Below are positions 37,113 to 45,653 of a DNA stretch of 64,000 nucleotides, one piece after another; the first letter of the stretch is position 1, and each line of letters starts with the position of its first letter. Source of the DNA: Candidatus Altimarinota bacterium (GTDB lineage: Bacteria; Patescibacteriota; Gracilibacteria; UBA4473); the NCBI GenBank assembly GCA_021734395.1, contig JAIPJB010000003.1, forward strand, positions 62,001-126,000, in the 5' to 3' direction. A program made the position numbers and the translations under genes. The notes beneath the pieces were generated by a model. That model saw only the letters and a program-made list of their open reading frames with translations. It did no database searches and had not been told where the DNA came from.

Positions 37113-38504
37113 TCATTCTTCATTGTTTAAATATTTCATCGGATCTCGGTGGCGCCCTCGATCAAACACTTCCCAGTGCAGATGAGGTCCTGTCGTGAAA
37201 AACCCAGCTCCTACCGTGCCTGGCGTGCCCCCCGTACGGGCAATCAGATCGCCTTCTGAAACTTTCTGATCCTCATTGACCAGAATTTCCGACACGTGCC
37301 CATAGACCGTGTATAAATCCTGTCCGTGATCGAGAATCAGATACGAATACCCATACCCATTGCGCGCCACTTTACGCACAGTCCCCTGCCGAGGCGCGAA
37401 AATATCGGTCTCCTGAGGCGCAAAAAAATCTGTTCCATCATGCTGTCTTTCCCATCGTTCCTCATACGCTGGATCGCGAAATCCCGCCGTTACTTTGATC
37501 GGAATCTTAAGTGGAAACCGAAACTTGGATTCGGATCCAAGAATCTCAGGATCCGAATCCGACACAGTGATTTCTTCTTCCATTTTTTTCAGTCCTTCGC
37601 GCAGGTTTTGGAGCATAACAGTCGATTCCGCCTGCTCTCGCCGATAATTTTCCGCTTCCTTCTGGAGTTTTCCTTCCGAATATTCTAGTCGAGCAATCAA
37701 TCGTGCTTTGGCATCGGTAAAACTCGAGAGGGCTTTTTTTTGAGCCGCAATCCTTCCTTTGAGATCTGCTGTTTCCTGGAGTAGCAAAGCCGTGTACTGC
37801 TCTTTTTTATCCAGACTTGATTTGAGATCCTGCAAGTGCTTCCATTCTGCTTTTCGCTGAACTTCTGTGTTTCGAGTGCGCCGTTTTTGCTCGAGAATCT
37901 CTCCCACGCTCTGAGATGAGAAAATCCATTTGATCATAGAAATAGATGTTCCACTTCCCAGCCTTTCTTGTTGAACAAATTTTTTGTTCAATAAAGAGTC
38001 CATCTCCCTTTTCTTAATGCGAATGAGCGCTTTGAGGTGATTTTTTTCACGGGTAATGGTTTCGAGTTTCTCGCGCCATTTTTTTTCTTGGACTTGTAAT
38101 TTCTCCAGTTGTTGACTAACAAGCCCCAACTGCTCATCTAAATCCTGCAATTGAGATTTTAATGTAACCCTTTCCTGTTCTGTCTCCCATAATTTCTGTT
38201 GCGCTTCTTGAAGTTCCAGCTCAAAGGTTTCCAGTGTTTTTTCTTCTTCTTGAATTTGTTGCCGAAAATCCGTGATATCCTGCTCGGTCGGCCGAGAAGG
38301 AATCTCTACTTCTGGGAGTTGAAGCGGAGAGATTCTTTCTGTTTGAATTTCTTTCGGTTCCCCAAAAAAACGATCCAATAAATTATTTAGATCCTCACCG
38401 ATACTGGCGAAAGCCAATATCGGAAAAAAGCATCCCATCAAAAAAATTGTTGTTTTGAGATTAAAAATGGAAGATTGAAAATTGAAAATTGTTTTCCGCT
38501 TCAT
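37113..38504 (-). CDS. Coiled-coil M23 peptidase (EnvC/NlpD-like)
   Basis: 463 aa. An N-terminal signal peptide is followed by a long coiled coil (about 70-310) and a LytM/M23 domain (about 335-455) with the zinc ligands in RQHDGTDF (H and D) and GPHLHWEVF (second HxH), plus YTVYGHVS. It is an endopeptidase or amidase activator acting on peptidoglycan. Three repeats lie inside the gene: AT-rich tandem words encode FNFQSSIFNLK in the signal peptide, palindrome A (37972) encodes LNKKFVQ in the coiled coil, and palindrome B (37527) encodes part of the hinge. The start at 38504 is needed for a full signal peptide; the next Met (38438) leaves one that is too short. Confidence 0.92.
   Translation of the reverse strand: MKRKTIFNFQSSIFNLKTTIFLMGCFFPILAFASIGEDLNNLLDRFFGEPKEIQTERISPLQLPEVEIPSRPTEQDITDFRQQIQEEEKTLETFELELQEAQQKLWETEQERVTLKSQLQDLDEQLGLVSQQLEKLQVQEKKWREKLETITREKNHLKALIRIKKREMDSLLNKKFVQQERLGSGTSISMIKWIFSSQSVGEILEQKRRTRNTEVQRKAEWKHLQDLKSSLDKKEQYTALLLQETADLKGRIAAQKKALSSFTDAKARLIARLEYSEGKLQKEAENYRREQAESTVMLQNLREGLKKMEEEITVSDSDPEILGSESKFRFPLKIPIKVTAGFRDPAYEERWERQHDGTDFFAPQETDIFAPRQGTVRKVARNGYGYSYLILDHGQDLYTVYGHVSEILVNEDQKVSEGDLIARTGGTPGTVGAGFFTTGPHLHWEVFDRGRHRDPMKYLNNEE
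37527..37560. repeat. Palindrome family B, copy 4 (inside the M23 gene)
   Basis: GGATTCGGATCC and GGATCCGAATCC (12 bp, perfect) surround 10 nt. Both arms differ from the other copies by compensated changes. It is translated in the hinge between the coiled coil and the M23 domain. Confidence 0.85.
37972..37992. repeat. Palindrome family A, copy 5 (inside the M23 gene)
   Basis: TTGAACAAA, T-run, GTTCAA. Translated on the minus strand as LNKKFVQ at a break in the coiled coil. Confidence 0.85.
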
Positions 38505-38536
38505 TTTTTTTGAATTGTAGCGTAAAAAAGAAACGT

Positions 38537-39184
38537 ATGAAAAAAATCAGTCCGAAAGTTTTTACCGAACGACTACTGAAAGAATATGCGGGAGAAATCT
38601 GTCATCTGGATTGGGATAAAAATCGTCCCTGGACGCTCCTATTTGCGGTTATTCTTTCGGCGCAATGCACAGACAAACGAGTCAATATGGTAACGCCTCA
38701 CCTTTTTCGTGAGTTTCCGGATCTCGAAAGTTATGTGGCTCGACCCGTAGAGGAGATTCAATCGATTATCAGATCAACTGGATTTTTCCGTTCTAAAGCC
38801 AAAGCCCTCAAAGGCAGTGCCGAAAAAATGCTCCTGGAATTCAAAGGACAAGTGCCCGATACCATGGAAGGCCTCACTTCCCTGCCCGGGGTAGCACGCA
38901 AAACTGCAAATGTCATCCTGTGGAATATTTATGAGAAAAATGAAGGATTTGTCGTCGATACTCATGTCGGACGCATCGCCAGACGAACGGGGCTGACAAA
39001 TGAAAAAAATCCGATCAAAGTAGAAAAAGATCTGATGAAGCAATTGCCCCGCAATCATTGGGGCGAGATGTCCCATATGCTGGTACAGTTTGGACGAGAC
39101 ACATGCAAAGCACCCGTGCCCAACTGCTCGGAGTGTTTTTTCAATGATATATGTCCACAGAAAGGAGTAACTCGATCTCGGTAG
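38537..39184 (+). CDS. nth: Endonuclease III
   Basis: 215 aa from the ATG at 38537 (MKKISPKVFTERLLKEYAGE). The helix-hairpin-helix LTSLPGVARKTANVILW contains the catalytic Lys, VVDTHVGRIARR holds the catalytic Asp, and the C-terminus has the 4Fe-4S loop C-x6-C-x2-C-x5-C (CKAPVPNCSECFFNDIC). It is a bifunctional DNA glycosylase/AP lyase for oxidised pyrimidines. It is divergent from the M23 gene; the two start regions nearly abut. Confidence 0.97.
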   Translation: MKKISPKVFTERLLKEYAGEICHLDWDKNRPWTLLFAVILSAQCTDKRVNMVTPHLFREFPDLESYVARPVEEIQSIIRSTGFFRSKAKALKGSAEKMLLEFKGQVPDTMEGLTSLPGVARKTANVILWNIYEKNEGFVVDTHVGRIARRTGLTNEKNPIKVEKDLMKQLPRNHWGEMSHMLVQFGRDTCKAPVPNCSECFFNDICPQKGVTRSR

Positions 39185-39336
39185 TTATTCTGGCCTACCA
39201 CCAGGAAGCAACTTTATCCAGAATCCTGTTTATTGTGCCATTTTTCAAAGAAAGCAGTAAAAAATAATTCATTTCACTCAGAAAAGAATTTCTCTTTTTG
39301 CATGATTCCCGACAAGCGGGAATGACAAATTCATCA

Positions 39337-39633
39337 TTATTTTCTCACAATCCGAATCTCGTGAATGGGTTCTGGAAAATCCATCTGCTGGAAAAGCTCC
39401 ATCATTTCATGTGTTCGCAAAAAAAGTTCCGAGCTAGCGGATGAGTTTTCTACCTGAATAAATAAAACCCCATCATCATATTTGGAAGGAGCCCAAAGCT
39501 CAGCAAGTTCTGAATACCGTTCATTAAAAATCCGGCGTACTCGCTGGCAAACGAGCGACGCCTGTGCCTGTCGTCCCAAATTATACTTTTGGGTGGCAGA
39601 AAAAAGAAAATCACTGGCTTTGTCAAAAGACAT
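39337..39633 (-). CDS. DciA-like (DUF721) protein
   Basis: 98 aa from the ATG at 39633. The pattern (VCQRVRRIFNERYSELAELW, then YDDGVLFIQVENSSASSELF) and length resemble the DUF721/DciA fold, which loads the replicative helicase DnaB in bacteria without DnaC. The match is by eye and the protein is short, so this is a probable rather than certain call. It is followed by the maf gene on the far side of a palindromic repeat. Confidence 0.65.
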   Translation of the reverse strand: MSFDKASDFLFSATQKYNLGRQAQASLVCQRVRRIFNERYSELAELWAPSKYDDGVLFIQVENSSASSELFLRTHEMMELFQQMDFPEPIHEIRIVRK

Positions 39634-39682
39634 CACTCTTTTTTGTATTGTAGAATGAAAAAAAAATCAACTCCCCTTTTTT

Positions 39683-39711
39683 GTAGAGGCGAATACTATT
39701 CGCCCCCCTAC
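39683..39711. repeat. GTAGAGGCG-type palindrome
   Basis: GTAGAGGCGAATA and TATTCGCCCCCCTAC form an imperfect inverted repeat between the dciA-like gene and maf. Same type as 20818-20845. Confidence 0.8.
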
Positions 39712-39719
39712 CGACTTAT

Positions 39720-40331
39720 TTATTGCGGCTCCAAAATCCACAGTGGAGATTTGCCCGTAACTTCTCGGATCATCTCTCCCATTTTGAGGACCGGCACCCC
39801 AATGATATTCTGAAAATCTCCGTCAATAGATTCTAAGAAAAAAATACCTGTCCCCAAAATAGAATACGCTCCGCACTTCCCTTTCCAATCATCAAATTCT
39901 AAATAGCGTCGAATCTGACAATTGGTGATGTCCGAGCGAAATCGAACTGGGGAATCAACTATTGTGGTTTTTTCAAAATATTCGCCTTTCCAATTTCCGA
40001 TCAGAGCTATGCCTGTAGAAACTTTTTGGGATTTTCCGATAAATTTCTGAATCATCTCAAAGGCGGCTTTCTTTGTTTTGGGTTTTCCCAACGATCGTCC
40101 CTCAAAATCAATCATCGAATCAAACCCCAAAATGAGAACATTTTCTTCCGCAGAAAATTTTGGAAATACGGATTTTGCCTTTTCCAGAGCAAAATGTTCG
40201 ATTTGTTTCTGGGGAGGCATATCAGGTTGAATAGGTTCTTCAAAATCTGGAGTAACGGCCGCAAACCGAAACCCCATCCGATGGAGTAACTCTTTTCTGT
40301 TTTCAGAACTGGAAGCCAGAATAATTTTCAT
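39720..40331 (-). CDS. maf: Maf-family nucleoside triphosphate pyrophosphatase
   Basis: 203 aa. IILASSSENRKELLHRMGF at the N-terminus, GFDSMIDFEGRSLGKPKT (the D-x-x-V-x-x-E-G catalytic region, with I for V), and DFQNIIGVPV near the end match the Maf family, house-cleaning enzymes that hydrolyse dTTP, UTP or modified nucleotides. The usual GKAGAY loop reads GKCGAYSILG. It starts with MKIILAS at 40331. Confidence 0.92.
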   Translation of the reverse strand: MKIILASSSENRKELLHRMGFRFAAVTPDFEEPIQPDMPPQKQIEHFALEKAKSVFPKFSAEENVLILGFDSMIDFEGRSLGKPKTKKAAFEMIQKFIGKSQKVSTGIALIGNWKGEYFEKTTIVDSPVRFRSDITNCQIRRYLEFDDWKGKCGAYSILGTGIFFLESIDGDFQNIIGVPVLKMGEMIREVTGKSPLWILEPQ

Positions 40332-40436
40332 TGTGTCAAACAGGATTTGAACTCTTTATAATATACTATGAAGATTATTTTGAAATTCAAGATACTTCGC
40401 TTTTACCACTATTTCTACTGAGTTTGAATTCAAAAC

Positions 40437-41225
40437 TCAATGAATAGAAGAGATCCATATCAAAAGTCCTCCTCCCGCCAAAATACAATACGGGGCAAAC
40501 CAAATCCAGTGTTTTTGGATCAGCTTCATCATCCACTGGATCGCTGCCAGAGAAGCCAGAAATGAAGCAAAACATCCCACAAAAAAGGCTGTATTTATTT
40601 CTGGGAAAGCACTGACCTCGCCCAAAGAAAACACAAGCGCCCCCAAGATCGTCGGAATAGCCAGAAGAAAGGAGATTTCTGTTGACTTAGTGCGTTCAAT
40701 CCCGAGCAAAATCAACAATGAAATCGTTAAACCCGATCGAGATATCCCAGGGACTACCGCAAATCCCTGTACAATCCCCAACAAAAAAACCAGCGGCCAG
40801 GAAAAAGCAACGAGTTTTTGAGGCCTCCACTTTTCCGCCGCAAGGATAAAAATCCCAGTAAAAATCAGTGTCAGAGCTACAACAGGGATCGATAAAAGCA
40901 CATCAAACTGAGACTGAACTCCCAACGCTATTGGTACCGTGAGAAGCGTGGCAACGATTAATTTCGCGCCAAGAATACCTTCTTGTCGGTCACCCGAGCA
41001 GATACCAAATATTTGTCCAAAACCTCTCACAATACGCCACAAACGTTTGTGAAAAAAAATCAAAACCGCCAAAAGTCCCGCCGCATGCAGACTGATTTCC
41101 AAGTTGAGATTTGGCTCCAATCCCAAAAAAGTCTCTGCCAAAAATAAATGTCCACTGGAAGAAATCGGCAAAAATTCCGTCAATCCCTGTAAAATCCCCA
41201 AGAATATATTTTCTCCAAATGACAT
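40437..41225 (-). CDS. uppP: Undecaprenyl-diphosphatase UppP (BacA)
   Basis: 262 aa from the ATG at 41225 (MSFGENIFLGILQGLTEFLP); an ATG three codons earlier also exists. The two active-site blocks are EFLPISSSGHL and VPGISRSGLTI, with about eight membrane helices. It recycles undecaprenyl diphosphate to the monophosphate for peptidoglycan and surface-glycan synthesis, acting on the outer face of the membrane. A short palindrome (GAGTTTGAATTCAAAACTC, 40420-40438) overlaps the stop codon. Confidence 0.96.
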   Translation of the reverse strand: MSFGENIFLGILQGLTEFLPISSSGHLFLAETFLGLEPNLNLEISLHAAGLLAVLIFFHKRLWRIVRGFGQIFGICSGDRQEGILGAKLIVATLLTVPIALGVQSQFDVLLSIPVVALTLIFTGIFILAAEKWRPQKLVAFSWPLVFLLGIVQGFAVVPGISRSGLTISLLILLGIERTKSTEISFLLAIPTILGALVFSLGEVSAFPEINTAFFVGCFASFLASLAAIQWMMKLIQKHWIWFAPYCILAGGGLLIWISSIH

Positions 41226-41316
41226 CAGCGCCATTCTAGCGGGAGGAAAATATTTGGAAAGAAAATACAACACCATATTTTTCCTCTTTCTTCAATGTTT
41301 TTTTGATAAAAAAGGA

Positions 41317-41370
41317 TTGACACGCCTACATCTAGTACAGTAAAATGTTCCGGCATACAATATATTGTGC
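41317..41370 (+). promoter_or_regulatory. nrdAB promoter with NrdR box
   Basis: TTGACA (41317-41322), 18-bp spacer, TAAAAT (41341-41346). ATACAATATATTGTGC (41355-41370) matches the NrdR-box consensus acaCwAtATaTwGtgt at 14 of 16 positions and covers the expected transcription start, a classic repressor position. I see no second good box about 31 bp away, although NrdR sites usually come in pairs. The leader to nrdA is about 110 nt. nrdR itself is not in the window. Confidence 0.78.
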
Positions 41371-41479
41371 CCACAAGAGAACTGATTGAAGTTTTTCTTT
41401 CAAAAACAAAGTCGTTCTCTGTATTTCAAGCTCTCTTGAATACAAAATTTGTTCAATATTCTTTACCTTCTCTCTCCTT

Positions 41480-44248
41480 ATGCCCCTCGCAAAAATCAGA
41501 AAACGCAGTGGTCAGATTGTCGATTTTGACAAAATTCGTATTGAAACCGCCGTACAAAAAGCCACAACAGCATCAAAAATAAAAGTGGATGATTTCTTTC
41601 CTCAGAGTATTACCAATGATGTTGTTCTGCATTTACAGGATCAATTTGATGGAATCGAAGAAATTCCCTCGGTTGAGCAGATACAAGATACTGTCGAACA
41701 AAAACTCGTAGAGTCTGGAAATTTTGAAATCGCAAAACGATATATCCTCTACCGAGCGGAACACGAAAAACTTCGAGCTGAGCAACGATTAGATCATCTC
41801 AAAAAACTAGAAAAAAAACTTCTCCATGTGCAGAAGTCAAACGGAAAAAGCGAGGTTTTCCAGGTCGGAAAAATAAAAAAAGCAATTGACCGAGTAGCGG
41901 AGCGATACCCAAATGTTGATATAAAACTGATTTTAGAAGACATCAAAAAGAATGTTTTTGATGGTATTTCTAGCCGAGATATTTCCAAAACACTGGTGAT
42001 GTCGGCAAAAAGTTTCATTGAACGCGATCCAGAATATAGTTTCTTTGCAGCCGGACTTCTTTTGGAAGTGATTTATCGAGAGGTTTTTTCTGAGAAATTC
42101 AACGAAAAGAATTTTGACAGTCTCTACAGAGCTTCTTTCAAACGAAATCTCGAACGCGGAGTCGAGGCCGGACGGATAAATAAAGAGCTTCTGACCTTCG
42201 ATTTTGAAAAAATCAATGCCGCATTGAAGTTGGATCGCGATCATCTTTTTGCTTATTTGGGACTGCAGACACTCTACGACCGATATTTTATTCATATCAA
42301 TGATATACGCATCGAAGCTCCACAACATTTCTGGATGCGTGTGGCTATGGGATTGGCTCTAGCCGAGAAAAAGTCTGAGCGAGAAAAACGAGCCATAGAG
42401 TTCTACGAAATGCTCTCCCAGCTCCGATTTGTGAATTCTACACCGACACTCTTTAACTCTGGAACCACGCATTCTCAACTTTCCAGCTGCTATCTTTCCA
42501 CGGTCAAAGACAATCTCAGGCATATTTTTAAGGTTATTGGCGATAATGCGCAGTTGTCGAAATGGGCCGGAGGTATCGGGAACGACTGGACCCACATTCG
42601 AGCCACAGGAGCCCGGATTCATGGAACCAATGGACGATCTCAAGGAGTGATTCCTTTTTTGAAAATCGCAAATGATACAGCTGTCGCGGTGAACCAAGGA
42701 GGAAAACGAAAAGGAGCGGTCGTCGCATATCTCGAGTGCTGGCACTTTGATTTCGAAGAATTTCTAGAACTGCGTCGCAATACTGGAGACGAAAGACGCC
42801 GTACGCATGACATGAATACCGCCGCTTGGATTCCAGATCTCTTTATGAAACGAGTCCTGAACAATGAACAGTGGTCTCTTTTTTCCCCCGATGAGGTCGG
42901 CGAACTGCATGATACTTATGGAAAAAAATTCAAAACGCTCTATGAAAAATACGAAAAAATGGGAACCGAAGGAAAACTCAAAATCTTTAAGCAGGTGCCG
43001 GCCCAACAGCTCTGGCGAAAAATGGTCACTATGCTCTACGAAACCGGCCATCCCTGGATGACTTTCAAAGACCCCTGTAATCTGCGTTCACCCCAAGATC
43101 ATACTGGTGTTGTGCATAATTCAAATCTCTGTACCGAAATCACGCTCAATAACTCCGAAGAAGAAACAGCTGTCTGCAATTTAGGGTCGATCAATATCGG
43201 ACGACATTTCGATCACAAGAAAAAACAGATCGATAAAAAAATGCTCGAACAAACGGTAAAAACAGCTATGCGAATGCTGGACAATGTGATTGATATTAAT
43301 TTGTATCCCACCAAAGAAACTGATACCGCTAATGCCCGTCATCGTCCGGTAGGACTGGGTATTATGGGCTTACAAGACTATTTTTATGTAAGCGGTATTA
43401 ATTTCGATTCGGATCAGGCTGTTGAAAAATCAGACGAAATCATGGAACTTATTTCCTATCATGCTATTTTGGGAAGTTCCCAACTCGCCTCAGAACGCGG
43501 CGCTTACTCTAGTTTTAAAGGATCGAAATGGGATCGCGGCATCCTGCCAATCGATACCATTGATCTTTTGGAAAAAGAACGCGGCGAAAAAATTGAATCT
43601 TCGCGTGAACAAACACTGGATTGGAAGAAAGTCCGTGAATCGATTAAAGCTCACGGAATGCGCAATTCTAACTGCATGGCTATTGCGCCTACAGCAACAA
43701 TCGCGAATATTGCCGGATGTGTCCCCTGCACCGAACCCATTTATAAAAACTTGTATGTCAAATCCAATATGGGAGGCGAATTCACAGTTATCAATATCTC
43801 GCTCGTTGAGGACCTAAAAAAAGAAGGATTGTGGGACCAAGAAATGCTGACAAAACTCAAGTCAAATGATGGCTCTATTCAGAATATCGAAAGAGTCCCC
43901 CAACATCTCAAAGATAAATACAAAGAGGTCTTTGAAATTTCTTCTCAGTGGATTATTCATCATGCAGCTGCTCGGGGAAAATGGATCGATCAAGCACAAT
44001 CGACAAATATCTTTTATCGTGGCAGTAGTGGGAAAGAAATTTCGGAAATTTACCAAGCTGCCTGGAGGGCGGGACTCAAAACAACGTATTATCTTCGGAC
44101 ATTGGGCGCTACTCAGATCCAAAAATCGACCGTTGATCTCAAAAACCAGAAAATTTCCCAACACGGTAAAAAAGACAAAGACTACAGTGAAGCTGAAAAA
44201 GTCGTCTGCTCACTGCTCAATGGCGATCAATGTGATGCCTGTCAATAA
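41480..44248 (+). CDS. nrdA: Class I ribonucleotide reductase, alpha subunit
   Basis: 922 aa. Two N-terminal ATP-cone regions (about 3-95 and 115-205) precede the catalytic barrel. Recognised are C337 (LSSCYLS) and C566 (VCNLGSIN), the redox pair; N549-C551-E553 (NSNLCTEI), the radical Cys triad; the YY pair in KTTYYLRTLGA for radical transfer; and the C-terminal CDAC shuttle. It reduces ribonucleotides with NrdB. The double ATP cone suggests strict allosteric overall-activity control. It is followed 67 nt later by nrdB. The only upstream start signal is an ATG after a pyrimidine run, without a Shine-Dalgarno. Confidence 0.96.
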   Translation: MPLAKIRKRSGQIVDFDKIRIETAVQKATTASKIKVDDFFPQSITNDVVLHLQDQFDGIEEIPSVEQIQDTVEQKLVESGNFEIAKRYILYRAEHEKLRAEQRLDHLKKLEKKLLHVQKSNGKSEVFQVGKIKKAIDRVAERYPNVDIKLILEDIKKNVFDGISSRDISKTLVMSAKSFIERDPEYSFFAAGLLLEVIYREVFSEKFNEKNFDSLYRASFKRNLERGVEAGRINKELLTFDFEKINAALKLDRDHLFAYLGLQTLYDRYFIHINDIRIEAPQHFWMRVAMGLALAEKKSEREKRAIEFYEMLSQLRFVNSTPTLFNSGTTHSQLSSCYLSTVKDNLRHIFKVIGDNAQLSKWAGGIGNDWTHIRATGARIHGTNGRSQGVIPFLKIANDTAVAVNQGGKRKGAVVAYLECWHFDFEEFLELRRNTGDERRRTHDMNTAAWIPDLFMKRVLNNEQWSLFSPDEVGELHDTYGKKFKTLYEKYEKMGTEGKLKIFKQVPAQQLWRKMVTMLYETGHPWMTFKDPCNLRSPQDHTGVVHNSNLCTEITLNNSEEETAVCNLGSINIGRHFDHKKKQIDKKMLEQTVKTAMRMLDNVIDINLYPTKETDTANARHRPVGLGIMGLQDYFYVSGINFDSDQAVEKSDEIMELISYHAILGSSQLASERGAYSSFKGSKWDRGILPIDTIDLLEKERGEKIESSREQTLDWKKVRESIKAHGMRNSNCMAIAPTATIANIAGCVPCTEPIYKNLYVKSNMGGEFTVINISLVEDLKKEGLWDQEMLTKLKSNDGSIQNIERVPQHLKDKYKEVFEISSQWIIHHAAARGKWIDQAQSTNIFYRGSSGKEISEIYQAAWRAGLKTTYYLRTLGATQIQKSTVDLKNQKISQHGKKDKDYSEAEKVVCSLLNGDQCDACQ

Positions 44249-44249
44249 C

Positions 44250-44306
44250 TTTCATTCATAATTCATAATTCATAATTCGTAATTTATAATTTATAATTCA
44301 TAATCC
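44250..44306. repeat. Tandem CATAATT repeat between nrdA and nrdB
   Basis: Seven imperfect units of the words TTCATAA and TTTATAA (ATTCATAATTCATAATTCAT and onward) fill almost the whole intergenic gap. The tract is AT-rich and probably prone to slippage. Confidence 0.85.
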
Positions 44307-44315
44307 TTCATTCTC

Positions 44316-45404
44316 ATGTCAGATAAAAAAACAGCTTCGGAAAATATTAATACTGATGCCTTTGTCGGCGCGACTATGGGCGCACAGAAATCTCAAACCG
44401 GGAAAAAAGAAAAAAACGTGCTCGGTTCTTCCCAAACAGATCCCAACAAAATTCTTCCCATCACGTATAAATGGGCTCGTGAATACTACAAGCAAGGCGT
44501 ATCCAACAACTGGTCTCCAGAAGAAGTCTCCATGCAACGAGACATTGAGCTCTGGAAATCCAAAGATGGACTGACCGAAGATGAACGTCGCATGGTTTTG
44601 TGGAACTTAGGATTTTTTAGTACAGCGGAATCGCTCACCGCAAATAATATTGTCCTCACTATTTATAAACACGTGACCAATCCTGAATGCCGACAGTATC
44701 TCTTACGTCAAGCATTTGAAGAGGCAATCCATACCGACACTTTCATCTACTGCTGTGACTCCCTGAGTTTGAATCCAGATGAAATCTACAATATGTATCT
44801 CACCATTCCATCAATTGAAGACAAGGATCGTTTTGTCGTAAATATTACGCAATCTCTCATGGATCCCAATTTCCGAATCACGGATGAAAAGAGTATTCAA
44901 AAATTTGTGAATGATTTGGTTGGTTATTATATCGTTATGGAAGGTATTTTCTTCTATGCCGGATTTGCGATGATGCTCTCAATGCTGCGCAATAACAAAA
45001 TGGTCGGTGTGGGAGAACAGTTTCAATACATTCTGCGAGATGAATCTGTTCATCTGGCTTTCGGAGTGGATCTGATCAATACCATCAAAGAAGAAAACCC
45101 AGGCATTTGGACTCCTGAATTTCAGAAAGAACTCACCGAAACAATCCAAAAAGCCGTAGAGTTCGAAAAGAAATATGCGGAAGATTCGATTCCTCGAGGC
45201 ATTTTGGGATTGCGCCCAGATGTAGTGAGCCAATACGTCGAGCACATCGCTGATCGACGACTGGAGTCTATTGGACTCAAACCACAGTATAATGCCAAAA
45301 ATCCATTCCCCTGGATGAGTGAGGTAATCGACCTTTCCAAAGAAAAAAACTTCTTTGAATCACGTGTGACCGAATACCAGCAAGGCGGAAGTCTCGGGTG
45401 GTAG
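44316..45404 (+). CDS. nrdB: Class Ic-type ribonucleotide reductase, beta subunit
   Basis: 362 aa. The ferritin-like metal ligands are E105, E136, H139, E209, E243 and H246. The first ligand is Glu rather than Asp, and the position of the radical Tyr (four residues after the first His) is Phe (F143, in EEAIHTDTF). This combination is that of Chlamydia-type class Ic R2 proteins, which use a Mn(IV)/Fe(III) cofactor in place of a tyrosyl radical. The C-terminal tail (YQQGGSLGW) would dock in NrdA. It is an operon with nrdA. Confidence 0.95.
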   Translation: MSDKKTASENINTDAFVGATMGAQKSQTGKKEKNVLGSSQTDPNKILPITYKWAREYYKQGVSNNWSPEEVSMQRDIELWKSKDGLTEDERRMVLWNLGFFSTAESLTANNIVLTIYKHVTNPECRQYLLRQAFEEAIHTDTFIYCCDSLSLNPDEIYNMYLTIPSIEDKDRFVVNITQSLMDPNFRITDEKSIQKFVNDLVGYYIVMEGIFFYAGFAMMLSMLRNNKMVGVGEQFQYILRDESVHLAFGVDLINTIKEENPGIWTPEFQKELTETIQKAVEFEKKYAEDSIPRGILGLRPDVVSQYVEHIADRRLESIGLKPQYNAKNPFPWMSEVIDLSKEKNFFESRVTEYQQGGSLGW

Positions 45405-45429
45405 CTCATAGCCCATAGAACAAAGAATA

Positions 45430-45452
45430 ATTGAACACATTTTTTGTTCAAT
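45430..45452. repeat. Palindrome family A, copy 6
   Basis: ATTGAACA and TGTTCAAT (8 bp, perfect) around a CATTTTT loop, 25 nt beyond the nrdB stop. It may also act as a weak terminator. Confidence 0.87.
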
Positions 45453-45486
45453 AAATTGATTCATTCATTTCTTTTCTGGTTTACAT

Positions 45487-45514
45487 TTGCAATTTTTATT
45501 TCCTTTTTTACAAT
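45487..45514 (+). promoter_or_regulatory. Sigma70-type promoter for the 98-aa gene
   Basis: TTGCAA (45487-45492), 16-bp spacer, TACAAT (45509-45514). The predicted start near 45521 gives an unusually long leader (about 133 nt) for this genome. Confidence 0.55.
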
Positions 45515-45520
45515 TCGCTT

Positions 45521-45653
45521 CGATCTTTTAAGTTCCCCAGTGCACAACAGAGAGCCACTTCCCTGCTGCAGAGTTTCAACAAAACTTTAGCAACCGGGAG
45601 ATATTCTCTCTGTTGCCAGAAAATTTTATCCACAATAAATAAAGGAGGTACGT
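45521..45653 (+). promoter_or_regulatory. Structured 5' leader with two competing helices
   Basis: CAACAGAGAG (45545-45554) is a perfect 10-bp complement of CTCTCTGTTG (45606-45615). The same 3' strand can alternatively fold locally with GCAACCGGGAGA (45590-45601). A small AGTTT/AAACT hairpin (about 45572-45586) lies between. The leader ends with AAAGGAGG, the best Shine-Dalgarno in the window, 5 nt before the ATG. Mutually exclusive pairing is typical of riboswitches or attenuators. I do not recognise the motif as any known class. Confidence 0.45.

Noticed and set aside
29630..44306. CRISPR-like arrays in the AT-rich repeat tracts
   Set aside because: Units are 7-15 nt, imperfect and contiguous without unique spacers, and no cas gene is in the window.
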